From a virus, in the IMG/VR virus record IMGVR_UViG_3300025098_000043, positions 1 to 59,507 of that record: a stretch of 59,507 nt of DNA. One strand, given 5' to 3'. This document shows positions 25,901-32,714 of this stretch, one piece after another. Both the position numbers and the translations under genes were made by a program. Each line of letters starts with the position of its first letter. Position 1 is the first letter of the stretch. The notes below the pieces were generated by a model, which was not told the DNA's origin, did no database searches, and saw only the letters and a list, made by a program, of their open reading frames with translations.

Positions 25901-27477
25901 CCGAAAGTTCCGGCTGAAAGGAAGGCAGTAGCCGAGATATCCGTGACCATAGGAGCAAGAGTCTCACCAATCTCGCCAGCATATCCATACTCCTGCCCAA
26001 AGAGACGAGCAATCTGCTGCCTGTCAGAATTCTTCTGAGCAACGTCAGCTAAGTAGTCAGTAGCCATCTTGTTACCTGCTGCTGCTGGAATGGCTGCTGC
26101 CAAAGTCCCGATAGAGTTCACAAGGGACCACGCGATTCCTTTAGATCGTTGGGTAACGAGGCTGTAGTTGTCTTCGTCCTTCAAGAAGTCATTCAAGATC
26201 TCATGATTCTTCTTACCTTGGTTGGCTCCTTCGATTAATGCTTGGCTCCACTGGTCGTCAACAGCACTACGCTTAAACATCTCAGAGTAATCCTCAAAGC
26301 GGTCAGTAAGGACTGACGTGCGGGTCTGCCTAAGAAAATCTTTCTGGTTATCATCAAGAGTAGATCCTTTAACAGTATCGTTGAAGAGATCTTCGTTTGC
26401 GAGAACGTCGCTCGCCATGATTGGCATACCCGTCGAAGAGATGCGGAGGTTACGTCCAGCGTCTTCACCAGTATACTGGTCAAACATGTTTTGTGCTGTC
26501 GCACGTTCGAGGACCGCGTGGTCAAAAGCTGCCCCAATCTCTTGAGCAGTAAACTCTTCACCTTCCGGCAAAGCGTTTGAGCTGTTGACACGGAGCATCA
26601 TGTCTGCGACTGCTTCATCGCGTGTCACATCCTTCGCTCTAAACATCGCAGAGTTCTGCTCCCGTTTCTCAGAAGAGAAGATACCAACAAACGCATCACC
26701 AAACGCATTAACTACATTGGCTGCTTGGTCCATGAAGCCTTCATCCTCTTCGCCAGCACGAAGTTCTGCGTGTGCTTGTAAGAGGGTGTTGGTTTTCTCA
26801 TCACCCCTAATCAACTCAGACATAATAGCTGAAGCTTGATTATAACGAGAAGCCTTGAAGGCGGGAACCTTAGTTCCAAATGCAGGAGTCATCTGCTGTT
26901 GAGCAGCAAGCGCGTCGGATAAAGTGACCTCTCCCATCTTAGAAGCTTTCAAAGCATCACTGAGGTTAGATCCAATAGCCGCGTCGCCCGCTACAATCTC
27001 ACGGCTTCCGTCAAGGTTAGTAAAAGCAGCGAAGGCTAGCTCGCCGTTGCGAACCATCTGCCTCTTCATGGAGTCATACTCCCGATCAGCGATAAACCCT
27101 GCGTTGGTTTTTAACCTTTGGACTTCTTCCGGTGGTAGGCCATCAGCTTCCGCAGTCTTATAAGCAGTGATCGCCTGCCAGCTAGAGCTTTTCGGGTTGA
27201 TGCGAGACTGGATGATATCCATTTTAGCCTCTGAAGATATCGCTTGAGGAGTAGTGAGAGAACTAAACGCATCTATATCACCTTCTTCAATGTCTCCTGA
27301 CGAAACTAAACTACCGTAAAGCTCGTTCTGGATTGAGTTCTCGACCTCTAGAGAATAGTCGTCGGAGTCGAGGTGGGTTTTACGGAGGTAGTTTGAGTAG
27401 TCTACCTTGTTTTGGGTGCTATCTGTAGAGACAGGTCTTTGCTTTACCCAATCTGAGTAATCTTGGAATTCAGTCAT
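16924..27477 (-). CDS. Giant 3517-aa virion (ejection) protein of polyvalent type
   Basis: This is the largest gene, downstream of two helical proteins and terminase. Features in order: an Ala/Gly-rich helical N-terminal third; nine APEVTEA repeats plus a partial one (residues about 857-925); a Lys/Ala-rich histone H1-like stretch (about 1042-1097); an EEYVHAF segment near residue 2052; an HETIH (HExxH) motif near residue 2319; long charged helices; and a C-terminal part with a hydrophobic segment near 3190-3215. The C-terminal text YGMLFAPFIRFKTEIPRIVF resembles large polyvalent protein-associated domains (LPD38-like). Such giants in podoviruses are thought to be ejected with DNA. Peptidase activity is inferred from one motif. 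Phage N4 virion RNA polymerase has a similar length, but no RNA polymerase motifs were seen. Confidence 0.75.
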   Translation of the reverse strand: MTEFQDYSDWVKQRPVSTDSTQNKVDYSNYLRKTHLDSDDYSLEVENSIQNELYGSLVSSGDIEEGDIDAFSSLTTPQAISSEAKMDIIQSRINPKSSSWQAITAYKTAEADGLPPEEVQRLKTNAGFIADREYDSMKRQMVRNGELAFAAFTNLDGSREIVAGDAAIGSNLSDALKASKMGEVTLSDALAAQQQMTPAFGTKVPAFKASRYNQASAIMSELIRGDEKTNTLLQAHAELRAGEEDEGFMDQAANVVNAFGDAFVGIFSSEKREQNSAMFRAKDVTRDEAVADMMLRVNSSNALPEGEEFTAQEIGAAFDHAVLERATAQNMFDQYTGEDAGRNLRISSTGMPIMASDVLANEDLFNDTVKGSTLDDNQKDFLRQTRTSVLTDRFEDYSEMFKRSAVDDQWSQALIEGANQGKKNHEILNDFLKDEDNYSLVTQRSKGIAWSLVNSIGTLAAAIPAAAGNKMATDYLADVAQKNSDRQQIARLFGQEYGYAGEIGETLAPMVTDISATAFLSAGTFGTGGAAYVAAKSGSVAVAKTVTKSYVNHVVKSVPRSVFRIKGAKYQGKLSDAINIAVKEGHGDLTMDVLKTFNSEIVRKAGISSAAAIPAATRSSAATYGAITNALRSDTDMSDEEIRDKALGAGMMSGAITGIITGGFSALGRGGLDDALLRGMTFRDMTSVVGKMSNVTNKTNLDANVKAALKKSIAESAKKAGMASAAITKRSRRNISRAADVVKAIGRDAGNEAVEEGLDEFVNSFVEDAALDQDTPMFERLGQTFHAAVLGGALGAGAPAVQRFGRSLRQKRGVNLSQVDRMVSDVAQSASKNLKDNNSPVSAAVLERIFRTPMREMVAAPEVTEAAPEVTEAAPEVTEAAPEVTEAAPEVTEAAPEVTEAAPEVTEAAPEVTEAAPEVTEAAPEVEGDSKFVEETLSDPDQTKRESNNVINERAAENSIVLEELDDDFYADEVVDYPSIEERIVQEGQQQREAELTKIEAQELRKIEAALAKAESAQIEAEAEAAQATPEEKPAKEQEAKEAARNTAIAKKAAKKAAKKAAKKAARKTAIAKKAAIKTATAKKAAKKTTKKAAKKIKLQNRKVRKARDPFYTTPESKSSVDFYNEKAFLSKNIKTEDVTDEDGKITLSTNEREVADQVLDLVVRGFPVSFATQSTYGVDLSNHNRRDVSEALARKIYDRFPVLEPTDKAKASLETFSTKSKKVMHYNPKTGKRSSLAVKGLLTRDGAGVFNNDPVTMLEMLSRNIPITIPKEYRDSVLLNPSFRDGFDVKTGKLHTIVAPHKKYPSQNVSLLKEIRYTELAYNFDRARRLSQIKFIRPDEKFILPLGVSVTDRQTGKPITASDKTQQKFADAISPVAAFVKKVTPPSKDAKAMDRAVKTIRGLLYSSKRSSFDRLDIETNFSIPSVVNEAENEYELLLNLFKIRQDILTDNDKQSKGKKIEDLTPAQVSRGVKALLSRVDFDESVKKGDRIEALSDMLAGFGLKDFNAYAPEQNVKNFLKNDVVNNQAFIKTGSMPDFMTLIRQSIDRYIGQSISRDSARVASQAVSLEEITEAGYDPSTGSLDGLDAILGAEEPELLSFDSDAMSEVFKDTVEAAVTEVEVNPEVRQQLEQLYIDIGNNSSQEAIDEVPNLPTEFLIDSIAHKIRQAGYDSPMALDALEFKRQIEQSLLPSAEKLKDLLETVYYPDAKVLNTGKLITKGDVTSNTIAFANFRRREDARISGVPSDVSLFDFVTSREEKQKLTDRGKIIVAKRDIAKEDEFVRLALALPEKAQELLAKSAPAKAVRKAFLEGKTVPVDGLTKEAIDLIKGNKKFYKLSPEDQTVVRNLRSKLIDPDASKAEKKNVSSRIETEVAKGVDEAERKDNERKIYGTTLDKLSPEDRESLIEIVEDLESTTDPLERAELSDEAMMIVGRANNHASQNSASQAATPMERQLMRADNLAEIERLGLEHNSPETVIAALKTISAESDNPSHKLVADLLLEDESFISTVDFYIVDSPEDYAGQYAYRNDGTHRVAINIDTGNKLGLENVLLEEYVHAFLSDVTKSNTDQRSDQQNAAVERLNRIYKLAEKQYRASGIKDPMLEDAFVDFDEFLAKFLLSPKLQASIKLLEAPADQRGFFKRIIDSILSMFRKRKVSKTEAVEYGKALQDVIDLTKSSTLAQRPPLTQEAARVAEDTGRVITKVQEKIIEQQEQRESRMTSEEAVDDTVEDTASDEPVTFESENRRKIEEVEAHLRSRTPRGLSLQESSLMDEGGIARLNQGNFNSDGIQIVEFDFEAFEVATRGMDMIGAKVYAEKLLLHETIHSASYNALTVEEITKLEESISDSDYASIAETYFRTDEAIAEAKAKLESDNVEEVALIKRQLAEEYLRMNSERVLSGTTTEEDAEFWSSDPSLLRIIARYFRSMFARLANRRRAEKGSGVLDEMLIRIHDEVILIQNGYVHYDPSTEFNTDDPEESLNKFNEILKRDIGSGQPEGVALQAKVGASSASDVDFSNIPKLLELSMVEFKTYKSPKTWFARNFKGDVDLPIRRIMEQRAEFERASTRVLKTFHTEFNKIIERDFGEMTQELSDKINLAQGYSPVSLVKEKSYREIEEEHRLTVRQLKNDDSLTDAQKEEQKQESRDRRDRLQVKAETKAIAEHQQAVDKALDDIRKISPDLAAKITLMREELIRPIQKIMTEDGSGLSKELRARIDRTGGIYLTRQYKIFNDPTYAQKVLEDPDFQTAREFAIEYFTNQMGLSKDEATEAMRVFVQQYDTGLQGSGTPLTKSYKKIMKNLSRRKDLPIALRNLMGEYGLEESTKGEPATNLLLRTFATVSTLAAQQKFRSNIVKWGDESNSIVSKEKRDADPAKFGDYVLLLDPKTAVKGDPLAGMYAAADTVKDLRDMLTPSPIGIDSSSAGKTVEGMAKVMQNLTGKSMLFKTLGSVGFYVRNILGNVLFFGPAQGVSLSTMGRTAADSWKSIIGVMNPDQIDAELTEMTALGVFGDELRAGMIKELLDGKNETFLDKLNNILDKVPDDKASGAKGAIAKTGKGFKSLEEALMRLSSNVDGVYKIQYYKHELGVLMEAREKYPDTRIFGKGSKKFKDATDEQLKRMAADKVKRTAQSLSQAPPIISKLSKSSYGMLFAPFIRFKTEIPRIVFNTYELAKEEMASDNPLIKARGKRRRIAMTSMVGGLSLGVPSALALLVLGIGNDEDEALRKSMPSYLRGHSFFFFRWFGELKSIDLTYVNPFSIMADPVARGVQELTRGNIDGAVGAFLKGAFFDQYLDEQILAGAVQDAMDNRDAKTDRPISIDKVDGFSVAFAKRLGYVVDTAYNPRLISDAWDAYKAMGTDWDKVSDSPVGEFFDGTLPFRIHDVDEEAQFRRFIRDHKDRVNEVKSKKYRMYSDQPISEDDIRDIYNDEADDLITLNKEMYTVMQGFKGLGIEDREQFNVMKGAGIGKDKARLLRVGISDRLTPNVGFLEGLQQRGLADRISPMLEEKNKRARYHRLDD
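24184..24350. repeat. Lys/Ala-rich histone-like repeat in the giant gene
   Basis: Degenerate 9-12-bp repeats (plus strand AGCAGCTTTCTT-type) encode AKKAAKKAAKK text of histone H1 or AlgP type, about 55 residues. Confidence 0.85.
24702..24906. repeat. 21-bp tandem repeat encoding APEVTEA
   Basis: Nine near-identical units plus a partial tenth. There are two sequence sub-types (GGTGCAG and GGCGCAG versions) in separate blocks, which suggests expansion by unequal exchange. Confidence 0.9.
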
Positions 27478-27511
27478 AGCTGAGTTATTTTAGGGTGATG
27501 TAGTGTTGTGT

Positions 27512-28465
27512 TTAACGGCCCATAGAGCCTGAAATTTTGCTTGCTGCGCTTTCTGTGACAGCTGAGGTTCCTCCCATTGCTAATATAGCGGCCCTTAATG
27601 CTCTTCTCCTCGCTTCAAAAGGAGTATTGAACTGCGAAGGATCAATACCGTATTGGTTTTCTAGCATAGTGTTGATTGTCTGCCACTGAGAATCAGTTTT
27701 AGCCGCATCGGCGTAATCAATGTCATCGCCTTCACCAATCTCCATACTATCTAGCAGCTTCTTGTTCGCCATATTTACATCGAAGCGAGCTTTCTCTTCT
27801 TCTTCTCTCTGCTCTGCGGTCTTCTCAGCTTGTGCTAGTTGCGCCCTCTTCTTAGCGTCGCCCGCTATGCTGAGGTAAGCGTTACCTAGTTCAGAGGGTT
27901 GGCTAGTCAACATCTCTTCAAGTGCTTTGACATTACCAGACTTAGCGTAAGCCTCCATGATTTTTTGGTTTTCTGCCTCACGCTTATTGTCTTGAGCCAG
28001 TTGAAGTCTCTGCTGCTTCTCCTTCTGCTCGTTCTTGTATTTCTCTGAATTAAACTGAGCTTGGGCCATGCTATTAGCTGCTCCAAACACCGCAGTAACT
28101 GCGGGGTTAGTGAGGGCGGAGGGCGGTAGCTGCGCGTAGATTGCAGCGATACCTTGTGTTTTTTCAAACGCATCTTTAGAAGGATCATTCGCGAGACCTA
28201 GTTGAGCGTCCACGAAATCAGGAATCATTTGGTGAGCTTCGGCTTCGTTCTTAGCCTTACGACGAAGTTCTTCTAGCTGAAAATTCTGGGTCTCTTGCGA
28301 TATTCTTACACTCTCAGCCCGCATAGCTGCACTCGCCATCTTAGCGAGATGCTCTTGTTCGGGCATCTCAACTTCTCTTTGATACTGCATTTGCTGTGCA
28401 GCGTCTAAACCTCCCCTGAAGATGTCCTGCATCTTCAAAGCTTCCATTTCCTGAGCGATATCCAT
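27512..28465 (-). CDS. Helical internal virion protein candidate (317 aa)
   Basis: The protein is almost entirely helical, rich in Ala, Gln, Glu and Lys (KEKQQRLQLAQDNKREAENQ), with a Gly/Ser-rich C-terminus (GGTSAVTESAASKISGSMG). No domain was recognised. It lies between the 381-aa protein and the giant ejection protein, with 17- and 34-base gaps, so it probably belongs to the same internal or ejected set. This rests on context and composition. Confidence 0.6.
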   Translation of the reverse strand: MDIAQEMEALKMQDIFRGGLDAAQQMQYQREVEMPEQEHLAKMASAAMRAESVRISQETQNFQLEELRRKAKNEAEAHQMIPDFVDAQLGLANDPSKDAFEKTQGIAAIYAQLPPSALTNPAVTAVFGAANSMAQAQFNSEKYKNEQKEKQQRLQLAQDNKREAENQKIMEAYAKSGNVKALEEMLTSQPSELGNAYLSIAGDAKKRAQLAQAEKTAEQREEEEKARFDVNMANKKLLDSMEIGEGDDIDYADAAKTDSQWQTINTMLENQYGIDPSQFNTPFEARRRALRAAILAMGGTSAVTESAASKISGSMGR

Positions 28466-28482
28466 TGTCTAAAGTATTTAGG

Positions 28483-29628
28483 TTAAACGTTCCCGTATTG
28501 TTTCACTTGCTCATAAGGTTTAGGAGACTTTTTGTATGACCGTAGGATGTCGTCCAAGAGAGACCGAGTCTTTTCAGCACGTTCGGCTGAAGCCATAGAC
28601 TGTAGAACGTCTCGTTGTCTGTCGGATTGAGAAGTAATTGAAGGTCGATTCTTACCCATCTGGCCTGCTTGTGCTAGTAATGGATTTACAAGAGCATCAA
28701 CTTTAAGCCCCTTACGTTTAGCTAGCCGAGCCATTCGGGCAGCTTTATTAATCATAAGAGTTTCAGGGCTAGTGATTGATCGGCTTTCACCTGCTGCTCC
28801 AGTCAAAGAATTACGTGCTACGAAAGGTTTCCCAGCTGCTCTATCTTGCTGGGCGAGTCTAACTTTCTGATCATAAGCACCTAACCCACCACCTAGTTTC
28901 CCTTCAAACCTCTGAAGGTAACCTAGTTCTTTCTCAGTTGCTCTATCTTTAATCAAATCTTCTCTTGAGAAAGCTTTCTTCATCTCATCTTTAGTGAGGT
29001 TAGCTTTGCCTGACTCACCTTTTTCAAAGAGTTTTTCTTGTGCGGCTTCATCTAGCATACCACCTTTAGATAGCTTTTTGGCTTCTTCCATCAAACCTAC
29101 CCTTGCCTGCTTCTTCTGCATTGCGGGTTGTTGTGCAATGTCACCGAGAAGTTTACTCTTTTCTTCTTGCGGCATTGAGGTATCAGCTATCGTTTGCTTA
29201 CGTAGCTGCCCTAGTTCCAAAAGATCTCTTTCGTAGTCTCCCTTTTTTTCTACGCCTGCTTGATCTAAAGCTTGGAAGCCTTTGTCGTAAGCGTCCATAA
29301 CAGGTTCTTCTGCGGGTGCGCCTACAGCACCAGTAGCTCCAATCGGGCCTACTTCACCTAAGCCACCAGAATCACCTAATCCTCCGGTTTCACCAAAGTT
29401 TTCGCTGCGCTTCTTCTCTTCCTCCGAATTTTGTAATCCTCCGGTTTTACCAAAGTTTTCTCTGCGATTCTTCTCTGCCTCCGAATTTTGTAATCCTCCG
29501 GTTTTACCAAAGTTTTCTCTGCGATTCTTCTCTTCCTCCGAATTTTGTAATCCTCCGGTCTGCCCTAATCCTTGAGGCTTTCCTTGAGCAAGGCGTTTAG
29601 CAGCCTCTTTTTTTTGTCTCTCAGTCAT
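28483..29628 (-). CDS. Helical protein with N-terminal repeats (381 aa)
   Basis: ATG at 29628 lies two bases after the preceding stop; a TTG at 29637 is less likely. Residues about 20-80 hold three copies of a 19-residue unit, TGGLQNSEEEKNRRENFGK-like, followed by a Gly/Pro-rich part (GPIGATGAVGAPAEEP). The remainder is charged and helical. It is probably an internal virion protein by its place between terminase and the giant gene. No enzymatic motif was found. Confidence 0.6.
   Translation of the reverse strand: MTERQKKEAAKRLAQGKPQGLGQTGGLQNSEEEKNRRENFGKTGGLQNSEAEKNRRENFGKTGGLQNSEEEKKRSENFGETGGLGDSGGLGEVGPIGATGAVGAPAEEPVMDAYDKGFQALDQAGVEKKGDYERDLLELGQLRKQTIADTSMPQEEKSKLLGDIAQQPAMQKKQARVGLMEEAKKLSKGGMLDEAAQEKLFEKGESGKANLTKDEMKKAFSREDLIKDRATEKELGYLQRFEGKLGGGLGAYDQKVRLAQQDRAAGKPFVARNSLTGAAGESRSITSPETLMINKAARMARLAKRKGLKVDALVNPLLAQAGQMGKNRPSITSQSDRQRDVLQSMASAERAEKTRSLLDDILRSYKKSPKPYEQVKQYGNV
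29389..29560. repeat. 57-bp tandem repeat in the 381-aa gene
   Basis: Three units of 57 bp encode a 19-residue Q-N-S-E-E-E-K motif. The first two are almost identical at the DNA level. Confidence 0.85.
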
Positions 29629-29630
29629 GG

Positions 29631-29924
29631 TTACCAAAGTTTCTTACAGGCCCAGTATCTAGCCGTTGTTTTGTCTTTTGCAGTTTTGCAGTTGTGCCTA
29701 GCGCGGAAATTAGCTCTACGCTTAGGGTTCTTATGTTTCGTGAAATCACTGTAGTCGCGGTGGCCGAAGCCAACTTTCTTTATTTTCTCGCCCTCTTTAC
29801 CTAAAACGACAAATTTTTTCTTCGATCCTTTAGGCGCGCGCTTAGGTTTATTAAAACCAGCATAAGTCTCGCCATGATACTGGATTCGCCCAGACGGCAA
29901 GCGTTTGAATCGTTTAGTCGCCAC
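29631..29924 (-). CDS. Small basic protein of a marine-phage family
   Basis: The likely start is GTG at 29924 (97 aa), since TTG at 29960 is the -35 box of a promoter. The C-terminal half (KNPKRRANFRARHNC, then AKDKTTARYWACKKLW) matches a small conserved family found in marine phages and algal viruses (DUF5754-like, from memory). Its function is unknown; Arg/Lys and paired Cys suggest nucleic-acid or metal binding. It starts the 381-, 317- and 3517-aa operon. Confidence 0.7.
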   Translation of the reverse strand: MATKRFKRLPSGRIQYHGETYAGFNKPKRAPKGSKKKFVVLGKEGEKIKKVGFGHRDYSDFTKHKNPKRRANFRARHNCKTAKDKTTARYWACKKLW

Positions 29925-29931
29925 GCGACAT

Positions 29932-29960
29932 AAACTACCAGAATTCAACGAAACTGTCAA
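29932..29960 (-). promoter_or_regulatory. Sigma70-like promoter for the ejection operon, predicted leaderless
   Basis: Minus strand TTGACA (29960-29955), 17 bp, TAGTTT (29937-29932), seven bases before GTG at 29924. Transcription should begin at the start codon. Confidence 0.65.
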
Positions 29961-29986
29961 CGGAGGGTCTGCTGCGGCACCCGCCT

Positions 29987-30063
29987 AAAAAACTTTTCTG
30001 TCTTACCCTTAGTTCTATAATATATATATTATAGAACTAACGGTCTAAGGAAAAAGTTTTTTA
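29987..30063 (-). repeat. 77-bp palindromic element, copy 3 (terminator-like)
   Basis: Perfect 32-bp palindrome at 30009-30040. On the transcribed strand the element begins at the terminase TAA stop and ends in a T-run, just before the ejection-operon promoter. It probably separates the terminase transcript from the next unit. Confidence 0.8.
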
Positions 30064-31848
30064 GGCGAGTAGCGACGAATCGGGATTATTAAGCGCACCA
30101 CTCAAACTCTTAATCGAAACCTGTTTCCTGAACCCTTTACCATCTTCGTCTTTCGGTGGATCAACAGCCACGAGTCCCATACGCTGGCGAGCGCAATCGA
30201 GCGCAAGAAATGCGGCATCAGCCAAGTCAGGACTACGACCGAACCTAGCTTTGAACTCTAATTTTGATTCGATCTTCACTTTAAGGGAACCAGTTTTCAC
30301 CATATCGTAGTTTCTGGCGCACATCTCTTTGGCTAAATCCGACGAGATTCCGTAGATCTGGCGCGTCCGCATTAGCTCCTTACCGACGAACCAGAGTTCT
30401 GACACTCTATTAGTGTAGAGTTCTTCACCTGTAAGTTGACTGTTCATACTGACTCGTTTGTCGGATGCTTTACCGCCAAAAGTAACGCGCATGAATGAAC
30501 TCTCCCACTCGCCAGCTAATACATCACAGAAAGGCGCACCTGCACCAGTGGAGTCAATAGCTAGATTACTAGCAGATATATCTCTCCGTTTGCAGTGGTC
30601 GATAATTTGATGAACAATCTGGTAGGTGCGCGGAACCGCTTTATTTGAGGCATCATCATTGAGGTGTATGGCCTCTCCCAATTTGCATACATACTGACCG
30701 TTTCGAGCGTAACCAACCTCAGCGGTGTATAAGATCGTACGGTCTCCGCCTGTCGTGAACGCGGGGTCACATCCTGCGATAATCGTCGGTTTTTCTACCC
30801 AATCTACGTCACCTAAAGCGCCACTTTTAGCCATCTCAGCCTCAGAGTAGATTCCGGTTGTCTCGTCGCTGTCGAAGAAAACGGCCCTGACCATTCGCAT
30901 GTAGCCTCTTGACTCTGGCCCTAACAATAGTCGGTCCTCTTCCAGCTTGGCAGCGGTCGGGAGCCAAGGATATTTTTCTTCTCCTAATAATATATTTGGG
31001 CTTCGCTCACCATCTAGTCTTATATACTTACCACCCCACTTAGTTTTCCACTCATCAGCAGTCTGCGTATCGATGGCTTCCCAGCCCTTCTTCGGCTCTG
31101 ACCACACGCCAAAAGCGTCGAATCGGCTATTCGGGTTAGACATTCCAATCATCTGGAAGAACGGGTTCTTAGAAAGGTTAGTCAGACCAGCCTGCAATAT
31201 ACTTTCAGAAAGTTCTGAAAGTTCATCACCAATCATAATTACCCGCTTCTGCTTAATTCCTATGAATCTGCCAACTGCCTCGCGTGTTTTGGATTTCTCC
31301 GCTGCAATCAAAGAAAGACCAGCCCGTTCGATAAGCGTGCCGTTCTCATCGACATACGCTGCGTTTCCGATTGAATCCCGAATCTTGATTGGCGCACCAT
31401 CGATCACGGACAACAAAGACATAACGGAACCCCATATCCTTTTTCGCGCTTCCCGTAACGTGGTAGAGGTCATCAGGACTAGTGTGTCACGAGGCTGGCA
31501 GAGCCATTGGACAATACCCCACGCGGCCATCGTGTGTGATTTACCACTACTGGCGGAGCCACCGATAGCCAGATATTTATCTTTTAGAGCAGCTCGAATC
31601 ATCTTTTCGGCCCAAGGATGGCGAACCATCATCGGCTCTGGTAGTTCTTCGCGATTCCAAAGTTCGTCGCATATCCGCCAGAAGTAGAACTCTTTAGCTT
31701 TATTATTAGGGTGATGAGCGAACCCATATAATAGAGCGGTCAGCGTGCTAGTAGGTTGAATCATTAGACCACCTACGTCCATCTGCTTAGATTGTGGGTC
31801 GATGCGCGGCTCTAGAACGCGCTTGCGTTTGTCTGCTTCTGACGGCAT
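30061..31848 (-). CDS. Terminase large subunit
   Basis: The packaging ATPase/nuclease, 595 aa from ATG 31848 (MPSEADKRKR). It has Walker A GGSASSGKS near residue 100, Walker B VIMIGDELSE near 206 and a coupling segment GMSNPNSRFDAF. The RNase H-like nuclease has acidic residues in GCDPAFTTGGD (near 358), IDSTGAG and SPDLADAAF (near 544). The gene is divergent from the HTH gene, with only 10 bases between the start codons. No convincing promoter lies just upstream, so transcription probably starts inside the HTH gene. The stop is the first triplet of palindromic element copy 3. Confidence 0.95.
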   Translation of the reverse strand: MPSEADKRKRVLEPRIDPQSKQMDVGGLMIQPTSTLTALLYGFAHHPNNKAKEFYFWRICDELWNREELPEPMMVRHPWAEKMIRAALKDKYLAIGGSASSGKSHTMAAWGIVQWLCQPRDTLVLMTSTTLREARKRIWGSVMSLLSVIDGAPIKIRDSIGNAAYVDENGTLIERAGLSLIAAEKSKTREAVGRFIGIKQKRVIMIGDELSELSESILQAGLTNLSKNPFFQMIGMSNPNSRFDAFGVWSEPKKGWEAIDTQTADEWKTKWGGKYIRLDGERSPNILLGEEKYPWLPTAAKLEEDRLLLGPESRGYMRMVRAVFFDSDETTGIYSEAEMAKSGALGDVDWVEKPTIIAGCDPAFTTGGDRTILYTAEVGYARNGQYVCKLGEAIHLNDDASNKAVPRTYQIVHQIIDHCKRRDISASNLAIDSTGAGAPFCDVLAGEWESSFMRVTFGGKASDKRVSMNSQLTGEELYTNRVSELWFVGKELMRTRQIYGISSDLAKEMCARNYDMVKTGSLKVKIESKLEFKARFGRSPDLADAAFLALDCARQRMGLVAVDPPKDEDGKGFRKQVSIKSLSGALNNPDSSLLA

Positions 31849-31851
31849 AAT
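31823..31851 (+). promoter_or_regulatory. Possible leaderless promoter for the replication block
   Basis: TTGCGT (31823-31828), 17 bp, CATAAT (31846-31851), seven bases before ATG 31859. The -35 box is poor (3 of 6), but the spacing repeats that of the other leaderless promoters. It lies inside the terminase coding start. Confidence 0.4.
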
Positions 31852-31858
31852 TAAATCG

Positions 31859-32473
31859 ATGTCTGAAAAACCTATACGAGAGTGCGAGGCTGAAGCCTTG
31901 CGCCTTAACAAAGAAGGTTACAGTAATAGTGCGATTGGTCAACACATTGGGGTCCACCGCAATACAATACGTAAGTGGTTAAAGAAACACGGAGTCGCCG
32001 CTAAGATGAACGGGGACACAGTAGAAGGTAAAGTGCTGGGAAATTTAATCCACGATAAAGGCCAAGATAAAGACCAACTAAAAGAAGATGTTGAAGAACA
32101 CTTCAATGACACCATAAGTTCAGCAATTGTAGAGGAGCGGTTTCGAGCATCTAAAGAAGAGGACGTGACCCTCAACGAAATCGCTGAAGCACAGAACTCG
32201 CCCGCTGATAAATACCAACACTACATCGCAGCTGCTGGAATTAAACTTCTACGTGACTCGATGAAGGGGTTACGCGGGCCTAGAACGATTAGGGAGATGT
32301 CAGAACTAGACCAGCTCATCAGGCGTAACTTAGGACTCAACGCTAAGACTGGTGGCGGTAGTAGTAAAATGCAGATCGACATATCTATACTGAACAACTC
32401 TAAAGCAGATAAAGGTGGAGGCGCGGTCAGGCAGAAAAAAACGATTGACGCGGAGACCGGAAACGAGATTTAA
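31859..32473 (+). CDS. HTH protein, candidate terminase small subunit
   Basis: This 204-aa protein has an N-terminal helix-turn-helix at residues about 12-40 (LNKEGYSNSAIGQHIGVHRN, then TIRKWLKKHG) and a C-terminal helical part (ELDQLIRRNLGLNAKTGGGS, then MQIDISILN). An HTH followed by an oligomerising helical part and a tail is the usual layout of small terminase subunits, and it adjoins the large subunit. However, it lies on the opposite strand and leads the replication block, so it could instead be a transcriptional regulator. An upstream alternative start at 31802 is less likely. Confidence 0.55.
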   Translation: MSEKPIRECEAEALRLNKEGYSNSAIGQHIGVHRNTIRKWLKKHGVAAKMNGDTVEGKVLGNLIHDKGQDKDQLKEDVEEHFNDTISSAIVEERFRASKEEDVTLNEIAEAQNSPADKYQHYIAAAGIKLLRDSMKGLRGPRTIREMSELDQLIRRNLGLNAKTGGGSSKMQIDISILNNSKADKGGGAVRQKKTIDAETGNEI

Positions 32474-32483
32474 TACCCTTACA

Positions 32484-32714
32484 ATGTTCCAAGATCGTGA
32501 GCCAGAGGTAGGGCCGAAGTTTATTACCCGAATTGACGAGGGGGCGGACTTCCGTTTCCCCGTCGATACCGCTGACGGCCTTTGGTATCGCGTGAAGCCT
32601 TCAACAGCCCGCGAAGTATTCTACTTGCAGTCTCTGCCGAAAGGGATCAGAGTCTTAGTTCCAGCTGAGGGCGACGGCCTTCTAGTCAGAGGAGATTCAA
32701 TCCCAGCAAAATAA
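32484..32714 (+). CDS. Unrecognised small protein (76 aa)
   Basis: ATG at 32484 (MFQDREPEVG) follows the HTH gene by 10 bases. The product looks like a small beta-rich protein (KFITRIDEGADFRFPVDTAD, then IRVLVPAEGDGLLVRGD). Its stop overlaps the next ATG (TAATG). Function unknown. Confidence 0.6.
   Translation: MFQDREPEVGPKFITRIDEGADFRFPVDTADGLWYRVKPSTAREVFYLQSLPKGIRVLVPAEGDGLLVRGDSIPAK

Noticed and set aside
16924-27477. N4-type virion RNA polymerase suggested by the 3500-aa length
   Set aside because: No family T7/N4 polymerase motifs were found by eye, and the C-terminal text looks like polyvalent ejection proteins.
30947-31687. 246-aa reading frame on the plus strand inside the terminase gene
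   Set aside because: It is antisense to clear terminase motifs, has no leader of the usual type and its sequence looks like a reverse-frame shadow.
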